A stretch of 7,345 bases of DNA from CAZDDW01 sp043811105. GTDB lineage: Bacteria > Patescibacteriota > Patescibacteriia > UBA9934 > CAZDDW01. Below the pieces are notes generated by a model. It was not told the DNA's origin. It saw only the letters and a program-made list of their open reading frames with translations, and ran no database searches. Shown here in pieces: positions 1 through 5,242 of the stretch (position 1 is the first letter of the stretch; each line of letters begins with the position of its first letter). The stretch is from positions 1 through 7,345 of the forward strand of contig JBDRNK010000095.1 of assembly GCA_043811105.1 (NCBI GenBank), read 5' to 3'. The position numbers were made by a program, and so were the translations under genes.

Positions 1-139
1 CAATCCGCGAGCCAGATTTCAGGTGTACTAAAAAATTATTAAGAAACACTAAGTCCTCTTCTGATTCAATCGGATCATATCTTCGTGAATATTCTTCAGC
101 TATTTGATCGTAAATTTGAATTACTTTCTTATTTTTCAT
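1..139 (-). CDS. Class I SAM-dependent methyltransferase, N-terminal fragment (runs off the left edge)
   Basis: Reading the minus strand from ATG at 139-137 gives 46 codons without a stop before the window ends. The peptide begins MKNKKVIQIYDQIAEEYSRR and ends KSGSRI. The pattern YDQIAEEYSRRYD is the usual N-terminal helix of class I SAM methyltransferases. KSGSRI is where the first beta strand normally begins, just before the glycine-rich SAM-binding motif (LDxGCGxG), which would lie beyond the edge. The substrate cannot be inferred. AGGA (minus strand, 152-149) lies 9 nt before the ATG and could be the Shine-Dalgarno. However, an extended -10-like motif overlaps the same bases, so a nearly leaderless transcript is also possible. 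It lies downstream of typA on the same strand, but a strong terminator separates them, so it is probably a separate unit. The family call is fairly safe. Function within the family is unknown. Confidence 0.75.
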   Translation of the reverse strand, partial: MKNKKVIQIYDQIAEEYSRRYDPIESEEDLVFLNNFLVHLKSGSRI

Positions 140-159
140 ACCCTCAAATCCTATCACAA
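139..159 (-). promoter_or_regulatory. Candidate extended -10 promoter motif before the methyltransferase
   Basis: On the minus strand the bases read TTGTGATAGGAT followed by TTGAGGGTA, running into the ATG. TAGGAT matches the -10 consensus at 4 of 6 positions and is preceded by TGA, an extended -10. No good -35 is seen. Eighteen of these 21 bases recur at 6700-6720, where they form the promoter of the PNPOx-like gene; that similarity is the main support. A start site here would fall almost at the ATG. Confidence 0.4.
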
Positions 160-180
160 GATCAGGAAAACAAAAACCGC

Positions 181-212
181 TAAAACAAAATGACAGACTA
201 AAGTCTGTCATT
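181..212 (-). terminator. Rho-independent terminator of typA
   Basis: On the minus strand, arms AATGACAGACT and AGTCTGTCATT (212-202 and 199-189) pair perfectly over 11 bp around a 2-base TT centre; in practice the loop will open to 4 nt. TTTTGTTTTA follows. The hairpin begins 18 bp after the typA stop codon. Read on the plus strand, the stem is followed by TTCCC, so it works mainly for typA. Confidence 0.87.
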
Positions 213-229
213 CCCTTCTACTTCCATTT

Positions 230-2029
230 CTACTTCTTCACTCCATTCCTCTTCCGTTCGATTTCCGTTAGCCACTTTTTTCGAATACGAATACTCTTTG
301 GCGTGGCTTCGACGTACTCGTCTTCTTCGATATACTCTAATGCGCGCTCAAGAGTCATTTCCAAAGGCGGAACTAAATTAATCGCATCATCAGCGCCACT
401 AGAACGCATATTAGTCAAATGCTTTCCCTTGATCGGATTAACGGTCATGGTATTTTTGTTGCTCATCCCAATCACCTGTCCTTCATAAACATTTTCTGTC
501 GGACCAATAAACAACACGCCACGTTGCTGCAAGTTATTCAGAGAAAAAGCTAAAGTCTTTCCGGTTTCGCCTGAAATCAAAGATCCGGTAGTACGTCGTT
601 CAATCTTTCCCTTATGCGGTCCGTAATGTGAGAATACGCTGGAAAGCGTTCCTTCACCTTTTGTAGCCATGGTAAATTTTGTCCGATAACCCAAAAGCCC
701 GCGAGTCGGGATTATATATTCTAAACGAGTTGAACCAAGTTTGCTGGACATATTCTGCATCTCACCTTTACGTCGTTCCAACTGCTCAATCACTGTTCCG
801 GCAAAAGCATCCGGCACATCAATCATGGCTGACTCATAAGGTTCCTGCATTTCCCCATCAATTTCACGAATAATCGCTTGTGGCTGTGAAACCTGCAACT
901 CGTATCCTTGACGACGCATATTCTCAATCAGTACAGACAAATGCATTTCCCCGCGACCACTGACTTGAAAAGTGTCACTGTTTTCCGGAAAGACAACCTC
1001 CAATCCGGCATTGGTTTCCAACTCCCGTTGCAAACGCTCGCGAATTTGTCGTGATGTTAAAAACTGACCCTCACGTCCGGCAAACGGTGAATTGTTCACC
1101 AAAAAATTCATGGTCAAAGTTGGTGGATCAATATCAATTGCCGGCAATCGCTCGGCATCAGCCAATTCAGCAATCGTTTCACCAACGTTGATGTTCGGAA
1201 TACCAGCCACCAGAACAACATCGCCGGCATAGGCCTCAGCGACTTCTGTATTGTTCAAACCCTTGGTTGTTAATAGTTTTGTAATTTTGTGAGTGTCTGT
1301 TGATCCATCCAATTTCATCACCGTAACCCGCATTCCTTGTTTGATCGTGCCTTCATAAATTCGTCCCAAAGCCATTCGACCCATAAAATTATCATAGGCT
1401 AGATTAACCGACTGCATCCGCATTGGCTTGTCGATTTCAGAGTGGGCCTGTGGCACAACTTCAAGAATCAAATCAAACAAAGGTTGCAAAGTAATACTCT
1501 TGTCTCCGATCTGGTTCATGGCAATCCCACCCCGAGCGTCAGTGTAAATGTGACGAAAATCCAACTGCTCCTCAGTTGCCCCAAGTTCAACAAAGAGATC
1601 AAAAACCATATCAAGAACTTCTTTAGGACGAGCTGATGGCTTATCGATTTTGTTGATCACCACAATCGGTTTCAGACCCAACTCCAATGACTTGCGCAAA
1701 ACGAATTTGGTCTGTGGCATTGGCCCTTCAAAAGCATCGACCAATAACAACACTGAATCAACCATACGCAACACCCGTTCAACCTCTGAACCAAAGTCAG
1801 CATGACCTGGTGTGTCAATAATGTTGATCTTGGTGTCGAGCAGGTTGATCGCGGTATTCTTGGCATAGATGGTAATTCCCCGCTCACGTTCAAGATCGTT
1901 GCTGTCCATAACCCGATCAACAATTTCATCGCGTTCGTCAAAAGTACCAGACTGCTGGAGCATGGCGTCTACTAGAGTTGTTTTCCCGTGATCAACGTGG
2001 GCAATAATGGCGATGTTTCTAAAATCCAT
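230..2029 (-). CDS. typA: Ribosome-associated translational GTPase TypA/BipA
   Basis: This encodes a 599-residue GTPase of the EF-G/LepA/TypA group, close to the usual TypA length of about 600. It binds ribosomes in the cytoplasm. In E. coli BipA supports 50S assembly and growth at low temperature. GTPase motifs are visible: P-loop AHVDHGKT (10-17), RERGITI (48-54), DTPGH (72-76) and NKID (126-129). The expected beta-barrel, EF-G-like domains and TypA-specific C-terminal domain follow, ending in the typical RKKWLTEIERKR. The usual G5 SA motif is replaced by a TDA-like segment, a small deviation. The reading frame stays open upstream to a GTG at 2065, but that codon lies between the -35 and -10 boxes of the gene's own promoter. 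The first ATG, at 2029, gives the canonical MDFRNIAIIAHVDHGKTT start, so I use it. The leader is then only about 12 nt with no Shine-Dalgarno. The stop is TAG. It is divergent from the DEAD-box helicase gene. Confidence 0.97.
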   Translation of the reverse strand: MDFRNIAIIAHVDHGKTTLVDAMLQQSGTFDERDEIVDRVMDSNDLERERGITIYAKNTAINLLDTKINIIDTPGHADFGSEVERVLRMVDSVLLLVDAFEGPMPQTKFVLRKSLELGLKPIVVINKIDKPSARPKEVLDMVFDLFVELGATEEQLDFRHIYTDARGGIAMNQIGDKSITLQPLFDLILEVVPQAHSEIDKPMRMQSVNLAYDNFMGRMALGRIYEGTIKQGMRVTVMKLDGSTDTHKITKLLTTKGLNNTEVAEAYAGDVVLVAGIPNINVGETIAELADAERLPAIDIDPPTLTMNFLVNNSPFAGREGQFLTSRQIRERLQRELETNAGLEVVFPENSDTFQVSGRGEMHLSVLIENMRRQGYELQVSQPQAIIREIDGEMQEPYESAMIDVPDAFAGTVIEQLERRKGEMQNMSSKLGSTRLEYIIPTRGLLGYRTKFTMATKGEGTLSSVFSHYGPHKGKIERRTTGSLISGETGKTLAFSLNNLQQRGVLFIGPTENVYEGQVIGMSNKNTMTVNPIKGKHLTNMRSSGADDAINLVPPLEMTLERALEYIEEDEYVEATPKSIRIRKKWLTEIERKRNGVKK

Positions 2030-2047
2030 ATAATCAATGATTGGCGA

Positions 2048-2076
2048 AGTATAGCTGAAAATCACATTCGTGTCAA
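2048..2076 (-). promoter_or_regulatory. Promoter of typA (TTGACA - 17 bp - TATACT)
   Basis: On the minus strand a perfect -35 TTGACA (2076-2071) is separated by 17 bp from -10 TATACT (2053-2048), which matches 5 of 6 consensus positions. Transcription would begin near 2041, about 12 nt before the ATG at 2029. This position rules out the upstream GTG start. The -35 lies 17 bp from the -35 of the divergent promoter. Confidence 0.87.
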
Positions 2077-2093
2077 TCCTAGAATATCTTGGC

Positions 2094-2122
2094 TTGACAT
2101 ATTACTACTTTTAGTGTAGTAT
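2094..2122 (+). promoter_or_regulatory. Promoter of the DEAD-box helicase transcript (TTGACA - 17 bp - TAGTAT)
   Basis: A perfect -35 TTGACA (2094-2099) and -10 TAGTAT (2117-2122, 4 of 6 matches) are spaced by 17 bp. Transcription would start near 2129, leaving a leader of about 90 nt before the ATG at 2219. The promoter is back-to-back with that of typA. Confidence 0.77.
2103..2121. promoter_or_regulatory. Inverted repeat inside the helicase promoter, possible operator
   Basis: TACTAC (2103-2108) and GTAGTA (2116-2121) form a 6-bp dyad around 7 bases. It fills the spacer and most of the -10 box, a classic place for a repressor site. It is short and could be chance; no regulator is known. 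Confidence 0.33.
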
Positions 2123-2128
2123 TCTATC

Positions 2129-2218
2129 TTGATATCGCTCCGACTATGGAGCAAGACTCGAACCTCTGTGCTATCTGTCTGATACGACCCGTGGTGATCG
2201 GGTCGTATCATTGTTTAT
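2129..2218 (+). promoter_or_regulatory. Structured 5' leader of the DEAD-box helicase gene
   Basis: The predicted untranslated leader is about 90 nt. Its first hairpin is GCTCC (2137-2141), loop GACTAT, GGAGC (2148-2152). A mostly unpaired stretch follows (2153-2179), then a perfect 12-bp hairpin at 2180-2210. Only 8 nt separate that hairpin from the ATG, and no Shine-Dalgarno is present. This looks like a regulatory leader (attenuation, temperature response or autoregulation by the helicase), or alternatively a short terminated RNA. I do not recognise it as a known riboswitch class. The mechanism is inference. Confidence 0.5.
2180..2216 (+). terminator. Attenuator-like hairpin immediately upstream of the DEAD-box helicase start
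   Basis: Arms TGATACGACCCG (2180-2191) and CGGGTCGTATCA (2199-2210) pair perfectly over 12 bp around a 7-base loop, followed by TTGTTT. The form is that of an intrinsic terminator with a short, interrupted U-tract, so termination is likely partial or conditional. It lies inside the transcript, before the start codon at 2219, and could also block ribosome access. Confidence 0.55.
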
Positions 2219-3442
2219 ATGACAGAAAATACAACCGGGCAACCAACGTTTGATAATCTTGGTATCGCCCCAAAACTGCTTGATCAGATCGCTAGACAGC
2301 GTTTCGATCAGCCGACTCCAATTCAATTACAAGCTATCCCGATGGCCATGCAAGGTCGGGATGTTATTGGAATTGCCCAAACCGGAACCGGTAAAACTTT
2401 GGCCTTTGCCATTCCGATAATTCAACGAATATCGCGTGAAGGCGGTCTTGGTTTGGTGCTTTTGCCGACTCGTGAACTTGCCGAGCAAGTGGAAGAAGAG
2501 TTTTGTAAATATGGCAACAAGTTTGGGTTGCGCACCGCAGTCTTAATCGGTGGGGCTTCAATGAACCGTCAACTTGACGACCTTCATGCCCGACCACATA
2601 TAATTATTGCTACTCCAGGTCGGCTTATCGACCATTTGGAACAAAAAAACTTGACTCTTAGTAATGTCCGTTACCTGGTGCTTGATGAGGCTGATCGAAT
2701 GCTTGATATGGGCTTTGAACCACAGATTAAAAAAGTGCTTATCAGCGTGCCGGACAAGCGCCAAACTTTTTTGTTCTCAGCTACTATGCCAGACAAAATT
2801 GCCAAAATCATCCGCAAGTACATGATCAATCCCGAACGAATCGAAGTCGCCCCGGCCGGTACTGCAGCTGATCTGGTCAAACAGGTCGGTTATGTTGTTG
2901 AAAAAAGTGACCGTTTGCGTTTACTGGTAAAACTTCTGACTGACTCAGCCGGCAAGATACTTGTCTTCAGTCGAACAAAACATGGTGCACATAAAATCGC
3001 TTACACGCTACGTAAGGCTGGCCTGGCCACAGCCGAGCTGCATTCGGATCGATCTCAGGCCCAGCGACGAGAAGCCCTTCAAGGATTCAAAACCGACCGC
3101 TTCCGTATCCTAGTCGCAACTGATATTGCCTCTCGCGGTATTGATGTTTCTGATATTGAGTTTGTGATTAACTATGATTTGCCGGATAACATTGAAGATT
3201 TTATTCATCGCATTGGCCGAACCGGACGTGCCGGAAAGAAAGGCATAGCTATTTCTTTTGTCTCCCGCGACCAGCAAGAAGAGCTTGGTGCGATTGAAAA
3301 CCTGATTCACGATCGGCTTGATCTGAAAGATTTGCCGAAATTACCGAATTTGCCGGCAATGCCGAAACATATTTCAAACGATAAACGTCGCCAACCCTAC
3401 GGCCGTCCAGCCGGTCGAAACATCGGACGAAGAAGCCGGTAG
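2219..3442 (+). CDS. RhlE-like DEAD-box ATP-dependent RNA helicase
   Basis: This encodes a 407-residue cytoplasmic DEAD-box helicase that uses ATP to unwind or remodel short RNA duplexes, typically in ribosome assembly, mRNA decay or cold adaptation. All core motifs are visible: Q motif with F29 and PTPIQ (32-36), motif I AQTGTGKT (53-60), Ia PTRELA (83-88), Ib TPGR (132-135), II DEAD (156-159), III SAT (187-189), IV VFSRT (249-253), V ATDIASRGID (300-309) and VI HRIGRTGRAG (330-339). The tail (about 375-407) is short and basic, ending RRSR, and suits non-specific RNA contact. It has no extra RNA-binding domain like that of DeaD/CsdA or DbpA, so RhlE-like is the best label, but subfamily naming is uncertain. 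The N-terminus is complete at the ATG. There is no Shine-Dalgarno, and a 12-bp hairpin ends 8 nt upstream. It is monocistronic with its own terminator and divergent from typA. Confidence 0.96.
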   Translation: MTENTTGQPTFDNLGIAPKLLDQIARQRFDQPTPIQLQAIPMAMQGRDVIGIAQTGTGKTLAFAIPIIQRISREGGLGLVLLPTRELAEQVEEEFCKYGNKFGLRTAVLIGGASMNRQLDDLHARPHIIIATPGRLIDHLEQKNLTLSNVRYLVLDEADRMLDMGFEPQIKKVLISVPDKRQTFLFSATMPDKIAKIIRKYMINPERIEVAPAGTAADLVKQVGYVVEKSDRLRLLVKLLTDSAGKILVFSRTKHGAHKIAYTLRKAGLATAELHSDRSQAQRREALQGFKTDRFRILVATDIASRGIDVSDIEFVINYDLPDNIEDFIHRIGRTGRAGKKGIAISFVSRDQQEELGAIENLIHDRLDLKDLPKLPNLPAMPKHISNDKRRQPYGRPAGRNIGRRSR

Positions 3443-3472
3443 AAGTGAGCAGATCAACAGACTTGAGGGACC

Positions 3473-3499
3473 GACAGGCGTAAGCCTGTCATTTTAATT
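3473..3499 (+). terminator. Rho-independent terminator of the DEAD-box helicase gene
   Basis: Arms GACAGGC (3473-3479) and GCCTGTC (3484-3490) pair perfectly around a GTAA loop of the stable GNRA type. ATTTTAATT follows. It begins 30 bp after the TAG stop. A weaker hairpin (GATCC-CGAT-GGATC, 3505-3518, then TTT) just downstream may be a back-up. Confidence 0.85.
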
Positions 3500-3533
3500 G
3501 CACCGATCCCGATGGATCTTTCAGACCAAGTCC

Positions 3534-3562
3534 TTGACAGCCATAAATAGATGTGCAAAAAT
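3534..3562 (+). promoter_or_regulatory. Promoter of the alpha-CTD protein gene
   Basis: A perfect -35 TTGACA (3534-3539) is followed after 17 bp by AAAAAT (3557-3562), a 4-of-6 match to the -10. The -35 is convincing, the -10 weaker. Transcription would begin near 3569, giving a leader of about 140 nt. Confidence 0.6.
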
Positions 3563-3574
3563 AAGACGCTGTCA
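3535..3574. repeat. Inverted repeat spanning -35 to +1 of the alpha-CTD gene promoter
   Basis: TGACAGC (3535-3541) and GCTGTCA (3568-3574) are exact inverted copies 33 bp apart, about three helical turns. The left arm overlaps the -35 and the right arm overlaps the expected start site. A second small dyad, TCACA-TT-TGTGA (3572-3583), adjoins the right arm. These may be operator half-sites; no regulator is known. Confidence 0.35.
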
Positions 3575-3711
3575 CATTTGTGATGGAACCGGGTATTTAA
3601 TCAGCTTTCGCGCTAACCGTCTGCTGTAATCTAACCGGTAAGGCCTTCGCGAACACCGTTGGCTTCAGTCTAAACAGAACCTTCCATCAACCAAGAACAA
3701 TGAGGTGAATC
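3569..3711 (+). promoter_or_regulatory. Long 5' leader of the alpha-CTD gene with imperfect tandem repeat
   Basis: The predicted leader is about 140 nt. Two segments, 3605-3638 and 3644-3677, align without gaps at 23 of 34 positions, sharing the cores TTCGCG, ACCGT, GCT and TCTAA. TGATGGAA (3581-3588) is complementary to TTCCATCA (3682-3689), so an 8-bp long-range helix could enclose both repeats. CAGC/GCTG (3602-3605 and 3623-3626) can close a hairpin in the first repeat. It is suggestive of a structured regulatory RNA or of binding sites. No known riboswitch is recognised. Confidence 0.4.
3702..3707 (+). promoter_or_regulatory. Strong Shine-Dalgarno that fixes the start of the alpha-CTD gene
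   Basis: GAGGTG lies 4 nt before the ATG at 3712 (6 nt from the GAGG core). It is the only canonical Shine-Dalgarno of this strength in the window and favours 3712 over the in-frame ATG at 3730. Confidence 0.82.
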
Positions 3712-5166
3712 ATGACCGCTGAAACCGGCATGACTGATCGTCAGAAGCTGAAGACGCTCAAACGTTTTCGGGCCCTGACCAACACGGCCGAAGAACTGAT
3801 CCATAACAGCGCTCGCACGCCAGCAGAGGTAAACACCCTGCTCAAGGCTTTGCAAGCGTTCAAAGAACGACGGCTCGGTGCTATCTTTTTCAGAAGCGAA
3901 CAAAGACTCGATGGCGAAAAGCTTCTCGAGGTCTTGTCGCTTCCGATCGAAAGTACACCACTTCCTACTGAAGACCAGCGTTACTTGGCAAGCCGAGGAA
4001 TCAAATTTCTTGGCGAGCTTTACTACGTTGTTTTTGACCGGCGTTCTCGCCCGTCGCGCGAGCGTGGTCAAAAGATCTTCAAGGAGCTGGTCAGATGTAT
4101 GAATGTTCCAACAAAGCTTGATCCACTGAGCATTGGTTGGCAGCCCCCGTACTGGAGCGACCCTCTTTTCCAGGTTGCCCTGAACCAACCGGTGATCGAC
4201 TGCTTTGCTGAATATAGTCCTGGCCGAACTCGAAGCTTTGCCCTGCACCGCAGTCAGTTGGCGAACATCCCTCCCCGCTCAGCAACCTTGGCTCGGAAAT
4301 TGCACCAACAGAATATTCATTACCTGGCACAGTACCTTGAGTACCTACGGCAACCGGCTGTTGGTCCAGGGAGCCCTGGTAATGCTTGGGGAACCGGACA
4401 ACTTGAAGATCGGCGTAAGCTATTGTTGGCTGTCAAATCCAGTCTTTGGGCAGCGGCATTGGTGCCCAGCGATTGGCAGGCTCCTGAAGAAGTACCTGCA
4501 TCTTGGCTCGTAGAACAAACCAAAATGCTGGCTGAACAAGAAATTTGGGAAACCAAAAAAAATCAGGAAGACAAACTTCGGCGACAGAGGCGGAGTTATG
4601 ACAATCAGCAACATCAACGGCGAATGCAATGGCTCACTGGTTCGCCGATAATCGATCAGCTCGACGATGAGTTGGTCAGCAAGCTGACTTTGTCTGTCAG
4701 TGAAATCGGACTGCCGAATGATGAGGTACAACGACTTCAAGAGGTCGGTGTAGAAACGGTTAGACAGTTGGTTCAGCTGACCAACAATCAGTTGGATCTT
4801 CTGAACATCTACAGCGGAACAGTTATTCGACAACTGCGTCCGCTGGGTCTGTTTCTTTACATGACCTTCGATGACCCTGAAGACATGCCCTTGCTGACGG
4901 AAAAGTTGATCGGTCGGTTCATGAGCGAACAGGTTGACCAGATTGATCTGTCAGTGCGAACCGCAAACATCCTGAAGTCCCTGAAGATCGTCTACATCGG
5001 ACAGCTGATCCAATTCAGCGAAGATGAACTGGTGGCTTCTCAAAAGGTCTCTCACAGAAGCCTGAAAGAAATCAAAGAAGTCCTAACCGACATCGGGTTA
5101 GAACTTAACCTGGCTTTGCCGATTGATGCTCCGGCAATCTTGCGCAAGCCCGACCTTTCCAGGTAA
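3712..5166 (+). CDS. Stand-alone RNA polymerase alpha C-terminal domain (alpha-CTD) protein with additional alpha-CTD/HhH-like repeats
   Basis: This 484-residue protein ends in a clear alpha-CTD (about 405-470). The segment from IDLSVRTANILK (411-422) through YIGQL (428-432) to SLKEIKEVL (450-458) and IGLEL matches the RpoA C-terminal domain, which contacts UP-element DNA and activators. By alignment with E. coli alpha, R416 corresponds to R265, N419 to N268, R449 to K298, S450 to S299 and E453 to E302; G296 is replaced by S447 and C269 by I420. Residues 332-384 align with it as a more divergent copy (core LQEVGVETVRQLVQLT). Weaker copies are seen near 84-135 (LASRGIKFLGEL) and 186-250 (LHQQNIHYLAQYL). 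Residues 264-308 look like a charged, Gln/Arg-rich helix or coiled coil. There is no alpha N-terminal domain, so it is not RpoA itself. No signal peptide or membrane segment is seen. It has its own promoter, leader, Shine-Dalgarno and terminator, and looks more GC-rich than the genes to its right. A nucleoid or transcription factor role is inference. Confidence 0.93.
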   Translation: MTAETGMTDRQKLKTLKRFRALTNTAEELIHNSARTPAEVNTLLKALQAFKERRLGAIFFRSEQRLDGEKLLEVLSLPIESTPLPTEDQRYLASRGIKFLGELYYVVFDRRSRPSRERGQKIFKELVRCMNVPTKLDPLSIGWQPPYWSDPLFQVALNQPVIDCFAEYSPGRTRSFALHRSQLANIPPRSATLARKLHQQNIHYLAQYLEYLRQPAVGPGSPGNAWGTGQLEDRRKLLLAVKSSLWAAALVPSDWQAPEEVPASWLVEQTKMLAEQEIWETKKNQEDKLRRQRRSYDNQQHQRRMQWLTGSPIIDQLDDELVSKLTLSVSEIGLPNDEVQRLQEVGVETVRQLVQLTNNQLDLLNIYSGTVIRQLRPLGLFLYMTFDDPEDMPLLTEKLIGRFMSEQVDQIDLSVRTANILKSLKIVYIGQLIQFSEDELVASQKVSHRSLKEIKEVLTDIGLELNLALPIDAPAILRKPDLSR

Positions 5167-5178
5167 CACTTTTACTTA

Positions 5179-5228
5179 TCCTTGAATCACTGTTCTGGTA
5201 AAACAGAATAGTGACTCAAGGATTTTTT
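5179..5228 (+). terminator. Rho-independent terminator of the alpha-CTD gene
   Basis: A 19-bp stem (5179-5197 with 5204-5222) has one A-C mismatch, one G-U pair and a 6-base GTAAAA loop, followed by TTTTTT and ATTTG. It starts 12 bp after the TAA stop. It fills most of the gap to the convergent DUF5671 gene. On the other strand the stem is followed by GATAAG rather than a T-run, so it works mainly on the plus strand. Confidence 0.94.
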
Positions 5229-5242
5229 ATTTGATATTTTTG

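Noticed and set aside
2030..2065. N-terminal extension of TypA from GTG at 2065
   Set aside because: The extra 12 codons lie in the promoter itself (between the -35 and -10 boxes), and TypA proteins normally begin just before the RNIAIIAHVDHGKT motif.
2147..2170. tRNA-like T-arm on the minus strand (GGTTCGAGTC, complement of 2155-2164)
   Set aside because: The flanking T-stem has two mismatches. No matching acceptor strand, anticodon arm or CCA end is found on either side, so it is not a tRNA and too weak to call a tRNA remnant or attachment site.
3572..3583. CRP/FNR-like site TCACA-TT-TGTGA
   Set aside because: The half-sites are in the opposite order and spacing to a CRP site (TGTGA-N6-TCACA), so no CRP assignment is made; it is only noted as a dyad.
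3578..3597. Possible third copy of the TTGTGAT...GGGTA promoter block, on the plus strand
   Set aside because: It needs gaps to align, lacks the -10 match and lies downstream of a better promoter; probably chance.
3670..4248. 192-codon open frame antisense to the alpha-CTD gene
   Set aside because: It overlaps a gene with clear homology, shows no recognisable domain and has an unbalanced, low-complexity composition; it is a shadow of the plus-strand gene and its leader.
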